NCBI GenBank assembly: GCA_902794095.1
Contig: CADBFZ010000005.1
Span: 62,001 to 126,000, forward strand
Length of the DNA: 64,000 nt
Direction: 5' to 3'
Origin: an uncultured Lachnospiraceae bacterium
Lineage (GTDB): Bacteria; Bacillota; Clostridia; Lachnospirales; Lachnospiraceae
Part shown: positions 36,112 through 45,302 of the stretch, piece after piece
Layout: the number at the start of each line of letters is the position of its first letter
How positions within the stretch are numbered: position 1 is the stretch's first letter
The notes under the pieces: model-generated
Database searches by the model: none
What the model saw: only the letters and a program-made list of their open reading frames with translations
Told to the model about the DNA's origin: nothing
Made by a program: the position numbers and the translations under genes

Positions 36112-36510
36112 ATGGAGGACAACAAAGGCTTTTCAATGGTAGAACTGATAATAGTCATAGCCATAATGGCTGCTTTGATTGCTATTCTTGCACCTCAGTT
36201 CATCAAGTATGTTGAACAGTCCAGGCGTTCGAGAGATATTCAAAATGCGGACCAGCTCAGAGAAACATTTTTAGCAGACATTGCTGAAGGCAAGATTACC
36301 GATGCGGATACTGTAGTCGTTATGAACGCAGAGCCCAAACTTCCCAGTGCTCTGAATGACATTCCCTATATTCAAGGCAAACCCGGTACACCCGGCAATA
36401 CCTTTACAGTTACTTATGACGCTGCAACCAACACGGTTCAGGTATGCCCGACGGGTACCACATTTGATCTGACAACCGAAGCAGGTATATCCGCTTACAA
36501 AGCGGCTTAA
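36112..36510 (+). CDS. Type IV pilin-like protein
   Basis: The 132-residue prepilin has a short leader and the type IV processing site KGFSMVELI. Cleavage after Gly would leave an N-terminal Phe and the conserved Glu at +5, followed by a hydrophobic helix to about residue 30. The globular part is small and polar, ending AYKAA. It has its own promoter and a strong terminator. No prepilin peptidase, ATPase or platform gene is nearby, so assembly would depend on machinery elsewhere. A competence pseudopilin is an alternative. Confidence 0.88.
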   Translation: MEDNKGFSMVELIIVIAIMAALIAILAPQFIKYVEQSRRSRDIQNADQLRETFLADIAEGKITDADTVVVMNAEPKLPSALNDIPYIQGKPGTPGNTFTVTYDAATNTVQVCPTGTTFDLTTEAGISAYKAA

Positions 36511-36539
36511 TATCTTGGAAGAAAACCCTATATGAAGAT

Positions 36540-36566
36540 ACCCGGGTAGAAATACCCGGGTGTTTT
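36540..36566 (+). terminator. Rho-independent terminator after the pilin gene
   Basis: ACCCGGGTA and TACCCGGGT form a perfect 9-bp stem with a GAAA loop (36540-36561), followed by GTTTTC. Confidence 0.85.
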
Positions 36567-36653
36567 CATGAATTTTAAGATATTAAGTTCATTAAGTAAT
36601 AAATGTGTTATCATCTTGTAAGTGGACGTTAGAAGAATAATAGGAGAAAAATC

Positions 36654-37880
36654 ATGAATATCGAAGAAGCAAAAGCTAAACTTGAAAAATACGGACAGAT
36701 GCAGGTTCTTAAGTATTACGATGAGCTTGACGATGCGCAGAAAAAAGCGCTGCTTGCTCAGATAGATGCAACAGATATGAGCATTCAGGCTAATTGTAAG
36801 AATCAGGAAGAACTTGCCAAGAGAGGAGTTATCTCTCCCCTTGACTGCATGGAACTTCCCGAGATCAAAGAGCATGAAAAAGAGTACGAGGCTATCGGTC
36901 TTGATGCAATCAAGCAGGGCAAGGTTGCCGCACTCCTTCTTGCAGGCGGAATGGGAACCAGACTCGGCAGTGACAATCCCAAGGGAATGTACAATGTCGG
37001 AAAGACCAGAGAGCTTTATATTTTCGAATGTCTTATCAATAATCTTAAGGAAGTTACAGACAAAGCCGGTGCTTTCGTACATATCTATGTAATGACTTCC
37101 GAGAAAAACAACGATACCACCATCGCTTTCTTTAAAGAAAAGAATTATTTCGGATATCCCGAAGATCATATTCACTTCTTCATGCAGGCAATGGCTGCAG
37201 CTACCGATTACGAAGGCAAGATCTATCTTGAGGAAAAGGGACGCATGGCAACATCTCCCAACGGTAACGGCGGATGGTTCGTAAGCCTTGTAAATGCAGG
37301 ACTCCTCGATCATGTACATGCAAACGGAATCGAGTGGTTCAACGTATTTGCTGTTGATAATGTTCTTCAGAGAATTGCAGATCCCGTATTCGTAGGAGCT
37401 ACCATCGCCAAGAAGTGCACCGTAGGTGCAAAGGTTGTAAGAAAGGCCGCTCCCGATGAGAAGGTAGGAGTTATCTGCCTTGAAGACGGAAGACCTTCCA
37501 TCGTAGAGTACTACGATCTTACCGAAGATCTTATGAATGCCAAGAATGATAAGGGTGATCCCGCATACAATTTCGGAGTTATCCTTAATTACCTCTTCAG
37601 CACCGAGCAGCTTGAGAGAATCTTAAACGGAGAACTTCCTCTTCACATCGTTGAGAAGAAGATTCCCTGCCTTGATGAGAACGGAAATCTTTTCAAGCCC
37701 GAATCACCTAACGGATATAAGTATGAGAACCTTGTTCTCGATATGATCCATCAGTGCGACAGCTGTCTTCCTTTCGAAGTTGAAAGAGAAAGAGAGTTTG
37801 CTCCCATTAAAAACAAGACCGGTGTTGACTCCGTTGAGAGTGCACAGGCACTTCTTGAGAAGAACGGGGTTGTACTTTAA
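36654..37880 (+). CDS. UDP-sugar pyrophosphorylase (UDPGP type 1 family)
   Basis: The 408-residue nucleotidyltransferase makes UDP-N-acetylglucosamine or UDP-glucose/galactose from UTP and the sugar 1-phosphate. The nucleotide-binding loop is LLAGGMGTRLGSDNPKGMY (about residues 96-114). MATSPNGNGG (about 198-207) and FNVFAVDNVL (about 227-236) are family motifs for substrate and metal binding. It stands directly upstream of galE, so UDP-galactose or UDP-hexose supply fits both, and galactose released by the upstream galactosidases could feed this step. The exact sugar specificity is not decided by sequence reading. Confidence 0.9.
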   Translation: MNIEEAKAKLEKYGQMQVLKYYDELDDAQKKALLAQIDATDMSIQANCKNQEELAKRGVISPLDCMELPEIKEHEKEYEAIGLDAIKQGKVAALLLAGGMGTRLGSDNPKGMYNVGKTRELYIFECLINNLKEVTDKAGAFVHIYVMTSEKNNDTTIAFFKEKNYFGYPEDHIHFFMQAMAAATDYEGKIYLEEKGRMATSPNGNGGWFVSLVNAGLLDHVHANGIEWFNVFAVDNVLQRIADPVFVGATIAKKCTVGAKVVRKAAPDEKVGVICLEDGRPSIVEYYDLTEDLMNAKNDKGDPAYNFGVILNYLFSTEQLERILNGELPLHIVEKKIPCLDENGNLFKPESPNGYKYENLVLDMIHQCDSCLPFEVEREREFAPIKNKTGVDSVESAQALLEKNGVVL

Positions 37881-37932
37881 TAATCTGCCCTCTCTGCCCC
37901 TGGGGAAGACTGTAGGATGAGATTGCAGATTA
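37881..37932 (+). other. Hairpin in the pyrophosphorylase-galE gap
   Basis: TAATCTGC at 37881-37888 and GCAGATTA at 37925-37932 form a perfect 8-bp stem around a 36-nt loop that itself contains CCCCTGGGG. The stem ends just before the galE ribosome-binding site (AAAAGGAGG). It may adjust translation or mRNA stability; no function is known. Confidence 0.5.
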
Positions 37933-37948
37933 TTAAAAGGAGGTTTTT

Positions 37949-38968
37949 ATGAGCAAGATACTTGTTACCGGCGGTGCCGGATTTATCGGAAGCCACACTG
38001 TTGTAGAGCTTCAAAACAGCGGAAGGGAAGTTGTCATTCTTGATAACCTGTCTAACGCAAGCGAGAAGGTTCTCGGAAGGATCGAAGCTATAACCGGTAA
38101 GAAGCCTGTTTTTTATAAGGCTGATATCAGAGACAGAGAGGCGCTTGACGATATCTTTTCAAAAGAAGACATCAGCTGTGTGATTCATTTTGCCGGACTT
38201 AAGGCAGTCGGAGAATCCGTTGCAAAGCCCTGGGAATATTATGACAATAACATCACCGGTACTCTTACCCTTGTTGATGTTATGAGAAAGCACGGATGCA
38301 AGAATATCATTTTCTCATCCAGTGCCACCGTATACGGAAATCCCGCATTCGTTCCCATCACCGAAGAGTGTCCCAAGGGACAGTGCACCAATCCCTACGG
38401 CTGGACCAAGTCCATGCTGGAGCAGATCCTTTCCGACATTCAGAATGCGGATAAGGAGTGGAATGTAATTCTTCTCAGATATTTCAATCCCATCGGAGCT
38501 CATAAGTCGGGAACCATGGGCGAGAATCCCAATGGTATCCCCAACAACCTGATGCCTTATATCACCCAGGTTGCCGTAGGCAAGCTTAAGGAACTCGGTG
38601 TATTCGGTAATGACTATGATACTCACGACGGAACCGGAGTAAGAGATTATATCCACGTCGTAGACCTTGCAATCGGACATGTTAAGGCAATAGATAAGAT
38701 CGAAGAAAAGTGCGGACTTAAGATCTACAATCTCGGAACCGGACAGGGATACAGCGTTCTTGATATCGTTAAAAATTTCGAGGAAGCTAACGGAGTCAAG
38801 ATCCCCTATTCGATCAAGGAAAGAAGACCCGGAGATATCGCAGAGTGCTATGCGGATGCTTCACTTGCCAAGAAAGAACTCGGATGGACAGCTCAGTACG
38901 GAATCCGTGAGATGTGCGAAGATTCCTGGAGATGGCAGAAGAACAATCCTAACGGGTACGACGAATGA
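37949..38968 (+). CDS. galE: UDP-glucose 4-epimerase
   Basis: The 339-residue enzyme interconverts UDP-galactose and UDP-glucose in the Leloir pathway. It has the N-terminal NAD loop [11 protein letters not shown] (about residues 6-16), [10 protein letters not shown] (about 122-131, catalytic Ser) and the Tyr-x-x-x-Lys pair in [10 protein letters not shown] (about 148-157). Length is typical of GalE. It lies 68 bases after the pyrophosphorylase and overlaps the DUF1294 gene by four bases. With the GH2 and GH36 enzymes upstream in the window it could complete galactose use, though it also serves polysaccharide synthesis. Confidence 0.96.
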   Translation: MSKILVTGGAGFIGSHTVVELQNSGREVVILDNLSNASEKVLGRIEAITGKKPVFYKADIRDREALDDIFSKEDISCVIHFAGLKAVGESVAKPWEYYDNNITGTLTLVDVMRKHGCKNIIFSSSATVYGNPAFVPITEECPKGQCTNPYGWTKSMLEQILSDIQNADKEWNVILLRYFNPIGAHKSGTMGENPNGIPNNLMPYITQVAVGKLKELGVFGNDYDTHDGTGVRDYIHVVDLAIGHVKAIDKIEEKCGLKIYNLGTGQGYSVLDIVKNFEEANGVKIPYSIKERRPGDIAECYADASLAKKELGWTAQYGIREMCEDSWRWQKNNPNGYDE

Positions 38969-39246
38969 TGCCGGGTATCAAAGCTGCTTTAATAGCTTAT
39001 CTGCCGGTTAATCTCATAGTATTTGCCATGTACGGGATCGATAAGGCCAAGGCGGTCAGAAACGAATGGAGAATACCTGAGAAAACCCTGATAGGACTTG
39101 CGGTGCTCGGAGCACCCGGTGCACTGCTTGCAATGTTTGCATTCAGACATAAGATAAGAAAACCCAAGTTTTACATAGGGGTTCCGCTTATACTTATTGC
39201 CGAAGTAATCGTTTTATTTTTCATATATACAAAAACAGCCGGATGA
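38965..39246 (+). CDS. DUF1294 small membrane protein
   Basis: The 93-residue protein has three hydrophobic segments. [35 protein letters not shown] and RHKIRKPKF are the recognisable core of DUF1294. The family's function is unknown. The start overlaps the galE stop (ATGA), and the end lies within the terminator hairpin at 39237-39259. Confidence 0.88.
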   Translation: MMPGIKAALIAYLPVNLIVFAMYGIDKAKAVRNEWRIPEKTLIGLAVLGAPGALLAMFAFRHKIRKPKFYIGVPLILIAEVIVLFFIYTKTAG

Positions 39247-39262
39247 TTATCATCCGGCTTTG
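39237..39262 (+). terminator. Bidirectional terminator
   Basis: AGCCGGATGA and TCATCCGGCT form a perfect 10-bp stem at 39237-39259, with T-rich sequence on the plus side and A-rich sequence before it (T-rich on the minus strand). It separates the plus-strand galE group from the convergent minus-strand gene at 39264-39539. Confidence 0.82.
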
Positions 39263-39263
39263 T

Positions 39264-39539
39264 TTAATATGTGGAATCTTCTTCGATGACCTGGATCTCC
39301 AGATAGTCGAAGGGAACCTCTTCTATGAAAGATCCGCTGCGAAACCTTGTCTTGGCGGTTCTCTTGAAATCCTTGATATTATTGTCCAGCCATATGGGCA
39401 CGGCAAGGTCCAGGGCGGTACAGGCTTTTTCGAGCGAATTAAAGACCTTGTGGGTTCTGGTATCCGCTGTATCGTCTTCAATGACGATGTCTCTAAGCAT
39501 ATGGGTTTCTTTAAATTCTCTGACCCAGAGTCTGAACAT
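39264..39539 (-). CDS. Small conserved hypothetical protein (minus strand)
   Basis: The 91-residue protein of unknown function ends EIQVIEEDSTY; the motif FKRTAKTRFRSGSFIEEVPFD is well ordered, and looks like a real protein rather than a shadow frame. The ATG at 39539 follows GGTGAAAAGA; a GTG at 39548 is an alternative start. It has no membrane segment. A plus-strand frame at 39243-39557 over the same DNA is rejected because its sequence is low-quality and lacks a ribosome-binding site. It converges on the galE group at the shared terminator. Confidence 0.75.
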   Translation of the reverse strand: MFRLWVREFKETHMLRDIVIEDDTADTRTHKVFNSLEKACTALDLAVPIWLDNNIKDFKRTAKTRFRSGSFIEEVPFDYLEIQVIEEDSTY

Positions 39540-39618
39540 TCTTTTCACCGTAAATGACCGAAATGGTAATTAACTACACATACGCGCTTTAGTGTGTTAA
39601 AATAACTACGTATGCGCA

Positions 39619-39648
39619 TTGAAGAAACTATACACTGGTGATTATATT
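39619..39648 (+). promoter_or_regulatory. Possible promoter for the alarmone synthetase gene
   Basis: TTGAAG at 39619-39624 and TATATT at 39643-39648 have 18-base spacing. It lies in the intergenic region between the divergent genes. Confidence 0.5.
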
Positions 39649-39668
39649 TGAAAGACCGGAAATAAGCA

Positions 39669-40337
39669 ATGGATAATGATATCAATGAAATAGCACAGGG
39701 AGACGGTATTGAGACATGGCAGGAAGTCATGCTCGTTTATAATGCCGCCATGAGACAGGTTCAGACCAAGATAGAGATTCTCAATGAGGAGTTCCAGCAT
39801 ATACATCAGTATAACCCCATTGAGCATATTAAGTGCAGGATGAAGACGCCCGAGAGCATCGTAAAGAAGCTAAAGCGCCATAATCTTGATTCGACCATTG
39901 AGAACATGGTCAATAATGTTAACGATATTGCAGGAGTAAGAATCATCTGTTCATTCTCATCCGACATTTATCGTATTGCGGATATGATTGAGCACCAGCA
40001 GGATATTAAGATACTGACGGTTAAGGACTATATCACCTTCCCCAAGGCCAGCGGATACAAGAGCTATCACATGATAGTAACCGTTCCCGTATACCTCTCC
40101 AACAGGGTTGTTGATACCAAGGTTGAGATTCAGATTCGTACTGTTGCCATGGACTTCTGGGCAAGTCTGGAGCACAAGATTCACTACAAGTTCGAAGGCG
40201 ATGCTCCTCAGCACATCAAAGATGAGCTTGTTGAGTGCGCACATCTTGTTTCGGATCTTGATGAGAAGATGCTCAGCCTCAATGATGAGATCATTAAGCT
40301 CAGCGGCATAACCGGTCATCCGGAAGACTTGTTCTGA
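39669..40337 (+). CDS. Small alarmone (p)ppGpp synthetase, RelQ/YjbM type
   Basis: The 222-residue GTP pyrophosphokinase makes (p)ppGpp without a hydrolase domain. The RelA/SpoT synthetase core is visible: CRMKTPESIVKKLKR (about residues 56-70), NDIAGVRIICSF (about 85-96), YKSYHMIV, and VEIQIRTVAMDFWASLEHKIHYK (about 151-173). The C-terminal helix (DLDEKMLSLNDEI) matches the RelQ-like oligomerisation region. It lies divergently from the small minus-strand gene. No partner gene is cotranscribed. Confidence 0.93.
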   Translation: MDNDINEIAQGDGIETWQEVMLVYNAAMRQVQTKIEILNEEFQHIHQYNPIEHIKCRMKTPESIVKKLKRHNLDSTIENMVNNVNDIAGVRIICSFSSDIYRIADMIEHQQDIKILTVKDYITFPKASGYKSYHMIVTVPVYLSNRVVDTKVEIQIRTVAMDFWASLEHKIHYKFEGDAPQHIKDELVECAHLVSDLDEKMLSLNDEIIKLSGITGHPEDLF

Positions 40338-40344
40338 GAATAAA

Positions 40345-40400
40345 AAAACTCCCCATAAAATGAGGAGTGCCCGGAAACCTTTCGGCTCCCGGGCTATTAT
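40345..40400. ncRNA. Two hairpins; possible minus-strand small RNA end/terminator
   Basis: Within the 306-base gap 40338-40643, ACTCC (near 40350) pairs with GGAGT (near 40368), and GCCCGG (near 40369) pairs with CCGGGC (to about 40395). On the plus strand no U tract follows. Read on the minus strand, the first hairpin is followed by TTTTTT, making a good terminator, yet no minus-strand gene lies upstream on that strand. A short minus-strand RNA starting in the AT-rich region around 40440-40550 is possible. The remainder of the gap holds the promoter at 40575-40603 and nothing else I can support. Confidence 0.35.
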
Positions 40401-40574
40401 GAAAAAATGATCGATTTCTTCTTTCGTCTGCTTACAAGGTAATTATAGTAATGTTTTATGAATAAAATATGAACGTGCTGTAAAGAATCGGTAAATGTTT
40501 ACAGTTATCGGCAATTATCAGACGGACATATATACAAATCACACAAAAAATGATCAACTTTGTACGGCCTGAAC

Positions 40575-40603
40575 TTTCAAAAAGGGGTCTTATGAAGTAT
40601 AAT
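40575..40603 (+). promoter_or_regulatory. Sigma-A promoter of the coiled-coil/M23 gene pair
   Basis: TTTCAA at 40575-40580 and TATAAT at 40598-40603 have 17-base spacing, about 40 bases before the ATG. Confidence 0.68.
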
Positions 40604-40643
40604 CATAGGGATGCGGGATTAGCAGTTTTTTCGGAGGCAATTT

Positions 40644-42041
40644 ATGGATACATTCATGGATCAGTTATCACAGAAGCTGAATGCACAGCAGATCATCAGA
40701 GCAAACGGCGAGGCCGAATCCGAGGCCATGGGAGTGATGAGGGCACAGGTACGCGAGTATCAGGACTGCCTTGATCGCATGAAGAATGTTGCCGACGAAC
40801 TCGGCGGACTTCAGCAGACTATAGCCGCACTTCCCGATCTGAGTAGCGGCATCGGAATCGATGACAGTGCACTTGATGACCTCAAGGCTCAGATGGAGAA
40901 CATGAACAAGGTTAACGAGGAGTATCTGCAGAAGATGCAGGGTGACCTCCTTGCCAGCCAGAATGATTTCATTTCCCGCCAGCAGGATCTTGCTCAGAGT
41001 CAGAATGACCTTATGACCAGACAGAGTGAGATGTTCGAGAGCCGCAGCAACGAGCTCAGAGAGCAGATCGAATCCATCAAGGTTTCCAACGAGGAGCACC
41101 TTGAGAGACTCCGTAGCGATATCGAAGGAAACGGTAACGGCGGAGATGAACTTGCCACCAGATTTGATAATCTTGCTCTTCAGATCGAAGCTAAGATCGA
41201 AGAGATCAAGGTATATTACAATGAGCAGATTGAGAGAGTTCGCATGGAAATTGCCGAGAGCAAGAATACCGAACTTTCTTCCAAAATAGATACACTCGAA
41301 TCCGAAATCGGCGCTAAGCTCGGTGATATTGAAAACGGAATCGAAGGCAGATTCGGTCAGCTTGAATCCGGCATCGGAGCTAAGTTCGGTGACATGCAGC
41401 AGGGCGTTGATCTTCAGATGGGCGCCGTTAAGTCATCCAACGAAGAACTTTTAAACAGAATGGAAGGCGCTCTTTCAAAGGGCTCCGACAATTCACAGGT
41501 CATTGAGCTTATCGAGGTTCTCCGTGACGAAGTATCCGCAATGAAGATACAGACGGAGAATATCAGAACAAGCAACGATCAGTATCTCCAGACTATGCAG
41601 AGCAACTTAAGACGTGGCCAGGAACAGATGATCCAAAGCCAGAACGCTTTGTCACAGACTCTCGGAAATACCGATATCCACAAAGAGTGCGTGCGCGTAT
41701 ATCGTAACGTGCAGGCATCCGTTCAGGACGAAAATGCTAAGCAGCTCGAAAGCATCAAGCAGGAGAATGCAACCCAGCTTGAGAGCATTAAGCATGAAGG
41801 CAGCAGAAACCTCACCGCTATCAGAGAAGAGAGCGCAAAACTCCTTGGCAGCCTCAGAAATGATAACAGTAAGCAGGTTGAGAACATCCGCGAGGAGAAT
41901 GCTAAAGTTCTGGTCGGAATTAAAACCGAAACATCCAAGCTCGAAGAAGAAGTTAAGAGTGTCAAGAAGATAGCCGTACTTGCAGTCATCGTTTCCGTAC
42001 TTGCGGTTGCGGCACCTTTTGTTGCGTCATTCTTGCTTTAA
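40644..42041 (+). CDS. Long coiled-coil protein with C-terminal membrane anchor
   Basis: The 465-residue protein is mostly coiled coil. Repeated blocks are visible, for example IGAKLGDIENGIEGRFG and IGAKFGDMQQG near 225-255, and ENAKQLESIKQ / ENATQLESIKH / ENAKVLVGIK units near 365-425. A hydrophobic C-terminal segment (about 443-463) would insert in the membrane, leaving the coiled coil in the cytoplasm. I recognise no named family. It has a CGGAGG site and its own promoter, and the M23 peptidase gene starts 12 bases after its stop, which suggests a joint cell-envelope or division-related role (inference). Confidence 0.8.
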   Translation: MDTFMDQLSQKLNAQQIIRANGEAESEAMGVMRAQVREYQDCLDRMKNVADELGGLQQTIAALPDLSSGIGIDDSALDDLKAQMENMNKVNEEYLQKMQGDLLASQNDFISRQQDLAQSQNDLMTRQSEMFESRSNELREQIESIKVSNEEHLERLRSDIEGNGNGGDELATRFDNLALQIEAKIEEIKVYYNEQIERVRMEIAESKNTELSSKIDTLESEIGAKLGDIENGIEGRFGQLESGIGAKFGDMQQGVDLQMGAVKSSNEELLNRMEGALSKGSDNSQVIELIEVLRDEVSAMKIQTENIRTSNDQYLQTMQSNLRRGQEQMIQSQNALSQTLGNTDIHKECVRVYRNVQASVQDENAKQLESIKQENATQLESIKHEGSRNLTAIREESAKLLGSLRNDNSKQVENIREENAKVLVGIKTETSKLEEEVKSVKKIAVLAVIVSVLAVAAPFVASFLL

Positions 42042-42053
42042 TAGTTATTTGCA

Positions 42054-43634
42054 GTGAAGAATTTATTTAATTCCAAAAAAAGAGAACTGATCTTTATCAT
42101 CTCTACAGCCATCACCATATTTGCGTGTTTTATTTTCGTACGCGGATATTCTCCTTTTTCCGAAGGAACCGATGACTATTTCCACATGTATATCAATGAT
42201 GTGAAGGTCGGAGATTTTTCCGATGAGCAGGAGGCTTTAGACCTCCTTCTTGAAGCACGCAGAAATGTTGCTTCCAGATATGCGGGAACCGCGTTCATGG
42301 ATTTTGATTATCGCATCGAATCCGAAAACGTTCTGACCGGTGACATCACTCCCAGAAGCGAAGCACTTGCCGCGGCCGAGGATCTGATGATCGCATCTCT
42401 TAAAGAGACGCTTTCACCTTCCTATACGGTTAAGATGGGCGACTACATGGTTACCCTTGCGGGAGAGACAGAGGTTGTAACTCTTCTTAATGAAGCAATC
42501 GACAGATACAATCCCGGCGGAAGATTTGAAGTAAGACTTGTAAGAGATACCGAGAGAAATTTCGGAGTCCTTACCGCAGAAGTTGTTGATACTTACAACG
42601 AAAGCGAATCCGACAAAGGACCTGCACTTCCCGAAAGTGATCTTCAGTCCTATCTTGACGAACAGTGCGACATCGAAGTAGAAACCGGTGAAGAGATCAA
42701 CTTCCAGGATTACGAAACCGGACTCATCTCGATTTCTTTTGTAGAAAATATAGTGATCGCGGAAGGTTATGTACCTGCCTCCCAGCTTACTCCTCTTGAG
42801 GATGCAATCGAGCAGGTTACCGCAGAAAACGACAAGCCTTTTGAGCACGTCATTGCTGCCGGAGATACCCTCAGCGGAATCTCACTGATGTATGACATTC
42901 CCATTGATGACATTCTGGAAAATAATCCGGACAAACTTCCCAATGCGAATGCAACTCTTCATTTGAATGATACCCTTATCATTACTCAGACACAGCCCGA
43001 GCTTTCCATCGAGCACGTCGAGAGAAACTACGTTGATGAAGATTATGACGCGGAAGTCATAATTATTCCCAGAGATGACTGGTATACGACGGAGACCAAT
43101 GTAATCCAGCAGCCTTCTGCAGGTCACCACAGAGCAATCGTAGACCAGCACTTCATTAATGATACCGAATCCGAAAGAGAAGTTCTTATAGAGGAAGTTG
43201 ATATCGAAGCAGTTCCCAAGATCATGGAACGCGGAACCAAGATTCCTCCTACTTATATTAAGCCCATCTACGGCGGACGAATCAGTTCCTACTTCGGATA
43301 CAGAAACGCGCCTACTGCAGGTGCGACAACATACCACAGAGGTATCGACTGGGCAACACCTACCGGAACATCCGTCATGGCATCCTGCGGCGGTACCGTA
43401 ACACAGGCAGGTTGGTCAGGAAGCTACGGATATATGATCCTTATCACACATCCCGGCGGAACCCAGACCAGATACGCACACCTTTCAAGCATCGGAGTAT
43501 CTGTGGGACAGACGGTAACTCAGGGACAGGTAATCGGCCGAAGCGGTAACTCCGGAAGATCCACCGGACCACATTTGCACTTTGAGATCATAATGGGCGG
43601 ATCGCCGGTTAATCCGCTGAACTATATTACTTAG
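42054..43634 (+). CDS. Membrane-anchored LysM / M23 peptidase
   Basis: The 526-residue protein starts at a GTG with only a weak ribosome-binding site. It has an N-terminal membrane segment (about residues 12-29), a LysM-type region (HVIAAGDTLSGISLMYDIP, about 264-282), a beta-rich G5-like region (about 330-395), and a C-terminal M23 endopeptidase domain. Metal ligands are in YHRGIDWA (about 430-437) and GPHLHFEI (about 506-513). M23 enzymes cut peptidoglycan cross-bridges; without checking all ligands, activity is probable, not certain. It follows the coiled-coil gene by 12 bases. Confidence 0.92.
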   Translation: MKNLFNSKKRELIFIISTAITIFACFIFVRGYSPFSEGTDDYFHMYINDVKVGDFSDEQEALDLLLEARRNVASRYAGTAFMDFDYRIESENVLTGDITPRSEALAAAEDLMIASLKETLSPSYTVKMGDYMVTLAGETEVVTLLNEAIDRYNPGGRFEVRLVRDTERNFGVLTAEVVDTYNESESDKGPALPESDLQSYLDEQCDIEVETGEEINFQDYETGLISISFVENIVIAEGYVPASQLTPLEDAIEQVTAENDKPFEHVIAAGDTLSGISLMYDIPIDDILENNPDKLPNANATLHLNDTLIITQTQPELSIEHVERNYVDEDYDAEVIIIPRDDWYTTETNVIQQPSAGHHRAIVDQHFINDTESEREVLIEEVDIEAVPKIMERGTKIPPTYIKPIYGGRISSYFGYRNAPTAGATTYHRGIDWATPTGTSVMASCGGTVTQAGWSGSYGYMILITHPGGTQTRYAHLSSIGVSVGQTVTQGQVIGRSGNSGRSTGPHLHFEIIMGGSPVNPLNYIT

Positions 43635-43661
43635 CCGGACAAAACAAGGGAGTACAATAAA

Positions 43662-45293
43662 ATGCCTATTACAAGCTATCTGGAGAAGAATGCAAGAGAG
43701 CACGGGGACGAAGTTGCTCTTATCGAGCTCAATCCTGAGCAGAAGGAGACCAGAAGGGTCAGCTGGAAAGAGTATTCACTCATCGAGCAGACCGAGGCTC
43801 AGCCTTATAGAAGAGAGATTACCTGGCACGTATTTGACGAGAAGGCAAACCGTGTTGCCAACATGCTCCTCGGAAGAGGCGTGGGAAGAGGAGATAAGGT
43901 AGCGATCCTTATGATGAACTGCCTTGAGTGGCTTCCCATCTACATGGGTATTTTAAAGAGCGGTGCGCTTGCAGTTCCTTTCAACTTCCGTTATTCCGCA
44001 GATGAGATCGTATATTGCGCGGATCTTGCAGAAGTTGATGTCCTCTTATTCGGACCTGAGTTTATCGGAAGAATCGAATCTTCACTGGATAAGCTTTCCA
44101 ATAAAGTGCTTATCTTCGTAGGAGAGACATGTCCTACATTCGCAGAGAGCTACCGCGAACTTGTTGCCGATTGCTCCAGCGTAAATCCCGGAATCGAATT
44201 AAAAGATGAGGATGATGCTGCCATCTACTTCTCATCCGGAACCACAGGATTCCCCAAGGCTATCCTTCATAAGCACTTAAGTCTTATGACCGCAGCCAAG
44301 GTAGAGCAGAACCATCATCAGACAGGCCGCGATGACTGCTTCCTCTGCATCCCTCCTCTTTATCACACCGGAGCTAAGATGCACTGGATGGGAAGTCTTG
44401 TAAGCTGTTCACGTGCAGTACTTTTAAAGGGAACAAAACCTTCTTATATATTCGATGCCGTATCAAGAGAGAAGTGCACCATCGTATGGCTACTTGTGCC
44501 CTGGGCTCAGGACATCCTTGATTCCCTCGACAGCGGAAATCTTAAGATTGAAGATTACGAGCTCTCACAGTGGAGACTCATGCATATCGGCGCTCAGCCT
44601 GTGCCCCCTTCACTTATCCGCAGATGGATGGCATACTTCCCCAATCACAAGTACGACACCAACTACGGTCTCAGCGAATCCATCGGACCCGGCTGTGTAC
44701 ATCTCGGAATGGAGAACATCCACAAGGTCGGAGCAATCGGAGTTCCCGGTTACGGATGGGAGTGCAAGATCGTTGATGCAGATGATAACGAAGTTAAGCA
44801 GGGTGAAGCCGGAGAGCTTTGCGTTAAGGGCGACGGCGTGATGACCTGCTACTACAGAAATCCCGAAGCAACCGCAGAGGTTCTTAAGGATGGCTGGCTC
44901 TACACCGGAGATGTTGCAATGAGGGATGAAGACGGCTTCATCTATCTTGTAGACCGTAAGAAGGACGTCATCGTATCCGGCGGCGAGAACCTTTATCCTG
45001 TACAGATTGAGGATTATCTGAGAAAGCACGACAAGATCAAGGACGTAGCTGTTATCGGACTTCCTGATCCCAGACTCGGCGAGATCGCAGGAGCAATCAT
45101 TTCTATTAAAGAAGGAATGACCTGCACCGAGGAGGAAATCGAGGAGTTCTGCAACGGACTTCCCCGCTACAAGCGTCCTCGTAAGATCATTTTCGATGAT
45201 GTACCCCGCAATCCTACCGGCAAGATCGAAAAGCCCCTTCTCCGCAAGCGCTATAGTGTTGAAGGCCTTGTAGGTAAGGAGAACGAATTGTAA
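43662..45293 (+). CDS. AMP-binding acyl-CoA ligase-like enzyme
   Basis: The 543-residue class I adenylate-forming enzyme activates a carboxylic acid as acyl-AMP and probably joins it to CoA. Motifs are FSSGTTGFPKA (about residues 191-201), YGLSESIGPG (about 332-341), YTGDVAMRDEDGFIYLVDRKKD (about 411-432) and the catalytic Lys in NPTGKIEKP (about 519-527). It is a stand-alone ligase with no acyl-carrier or synthase domain. The substrate is not evident; medium-chain or aromatic acids are common in the family. It lies 27 bases after the M23 gene, and the structured elements at 45303 follow. Confidence 0.9.
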   Translation: MPITSYLEKNAREHGDEVALIELNPEQKETRRVSWKEYSLIEQTEAQPYRREITWHVFDEKANRVANMLLGRGVGRGDKVAILMMNCLEWLPIYMGILKSGALAVPFNFRYSADEIVYCADLAEVDVLLFGPEFIGRIESSLDKLSNKVLIFVGETCPTFAESYRELVADCSSVNPGIELKDEDDAAIYFSSGTTGFPKAILHKHLSLMTAAKVEQNHHQTGRDDCFLCIPPLYHTGAKMHWMGSLVSCSRAVLLKGTKPSYIFDAVSREKCTIVWLLVPWAQDILDSLDSGNLKIEDYELSQWRLMHIGAQPVPPSLIRRWMAYFPNHKYDTNYGLSESIGPGCVHLGMENIHKVGAIGVPGYGWECKIVDADDNEVKQGEAGELCVKGDGVMTCYYRNPEATAEVLKDGWLYTGDVAMRDEDGFIYLVDRKKDVIVSGGENLYPVQIEDYLRKHDKIKDVAVIGLPDPRLGEIAGAIISIKEGMTCTEEEIEEFCNGLPRYKRPRKIIFDDVPRNPTGKIEKPLLRKRYSVEGLVGKENEL

Positions 45294-45302
45294 TTATATT
45301 CT

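Noticed and set aside
39243..39557. Plus-strand frame over the minus-strand hypothetical gene
   Set aside because: No ribosome-binding site, starts within a terminator, and the minus-strand frame has better protein-like sequence.
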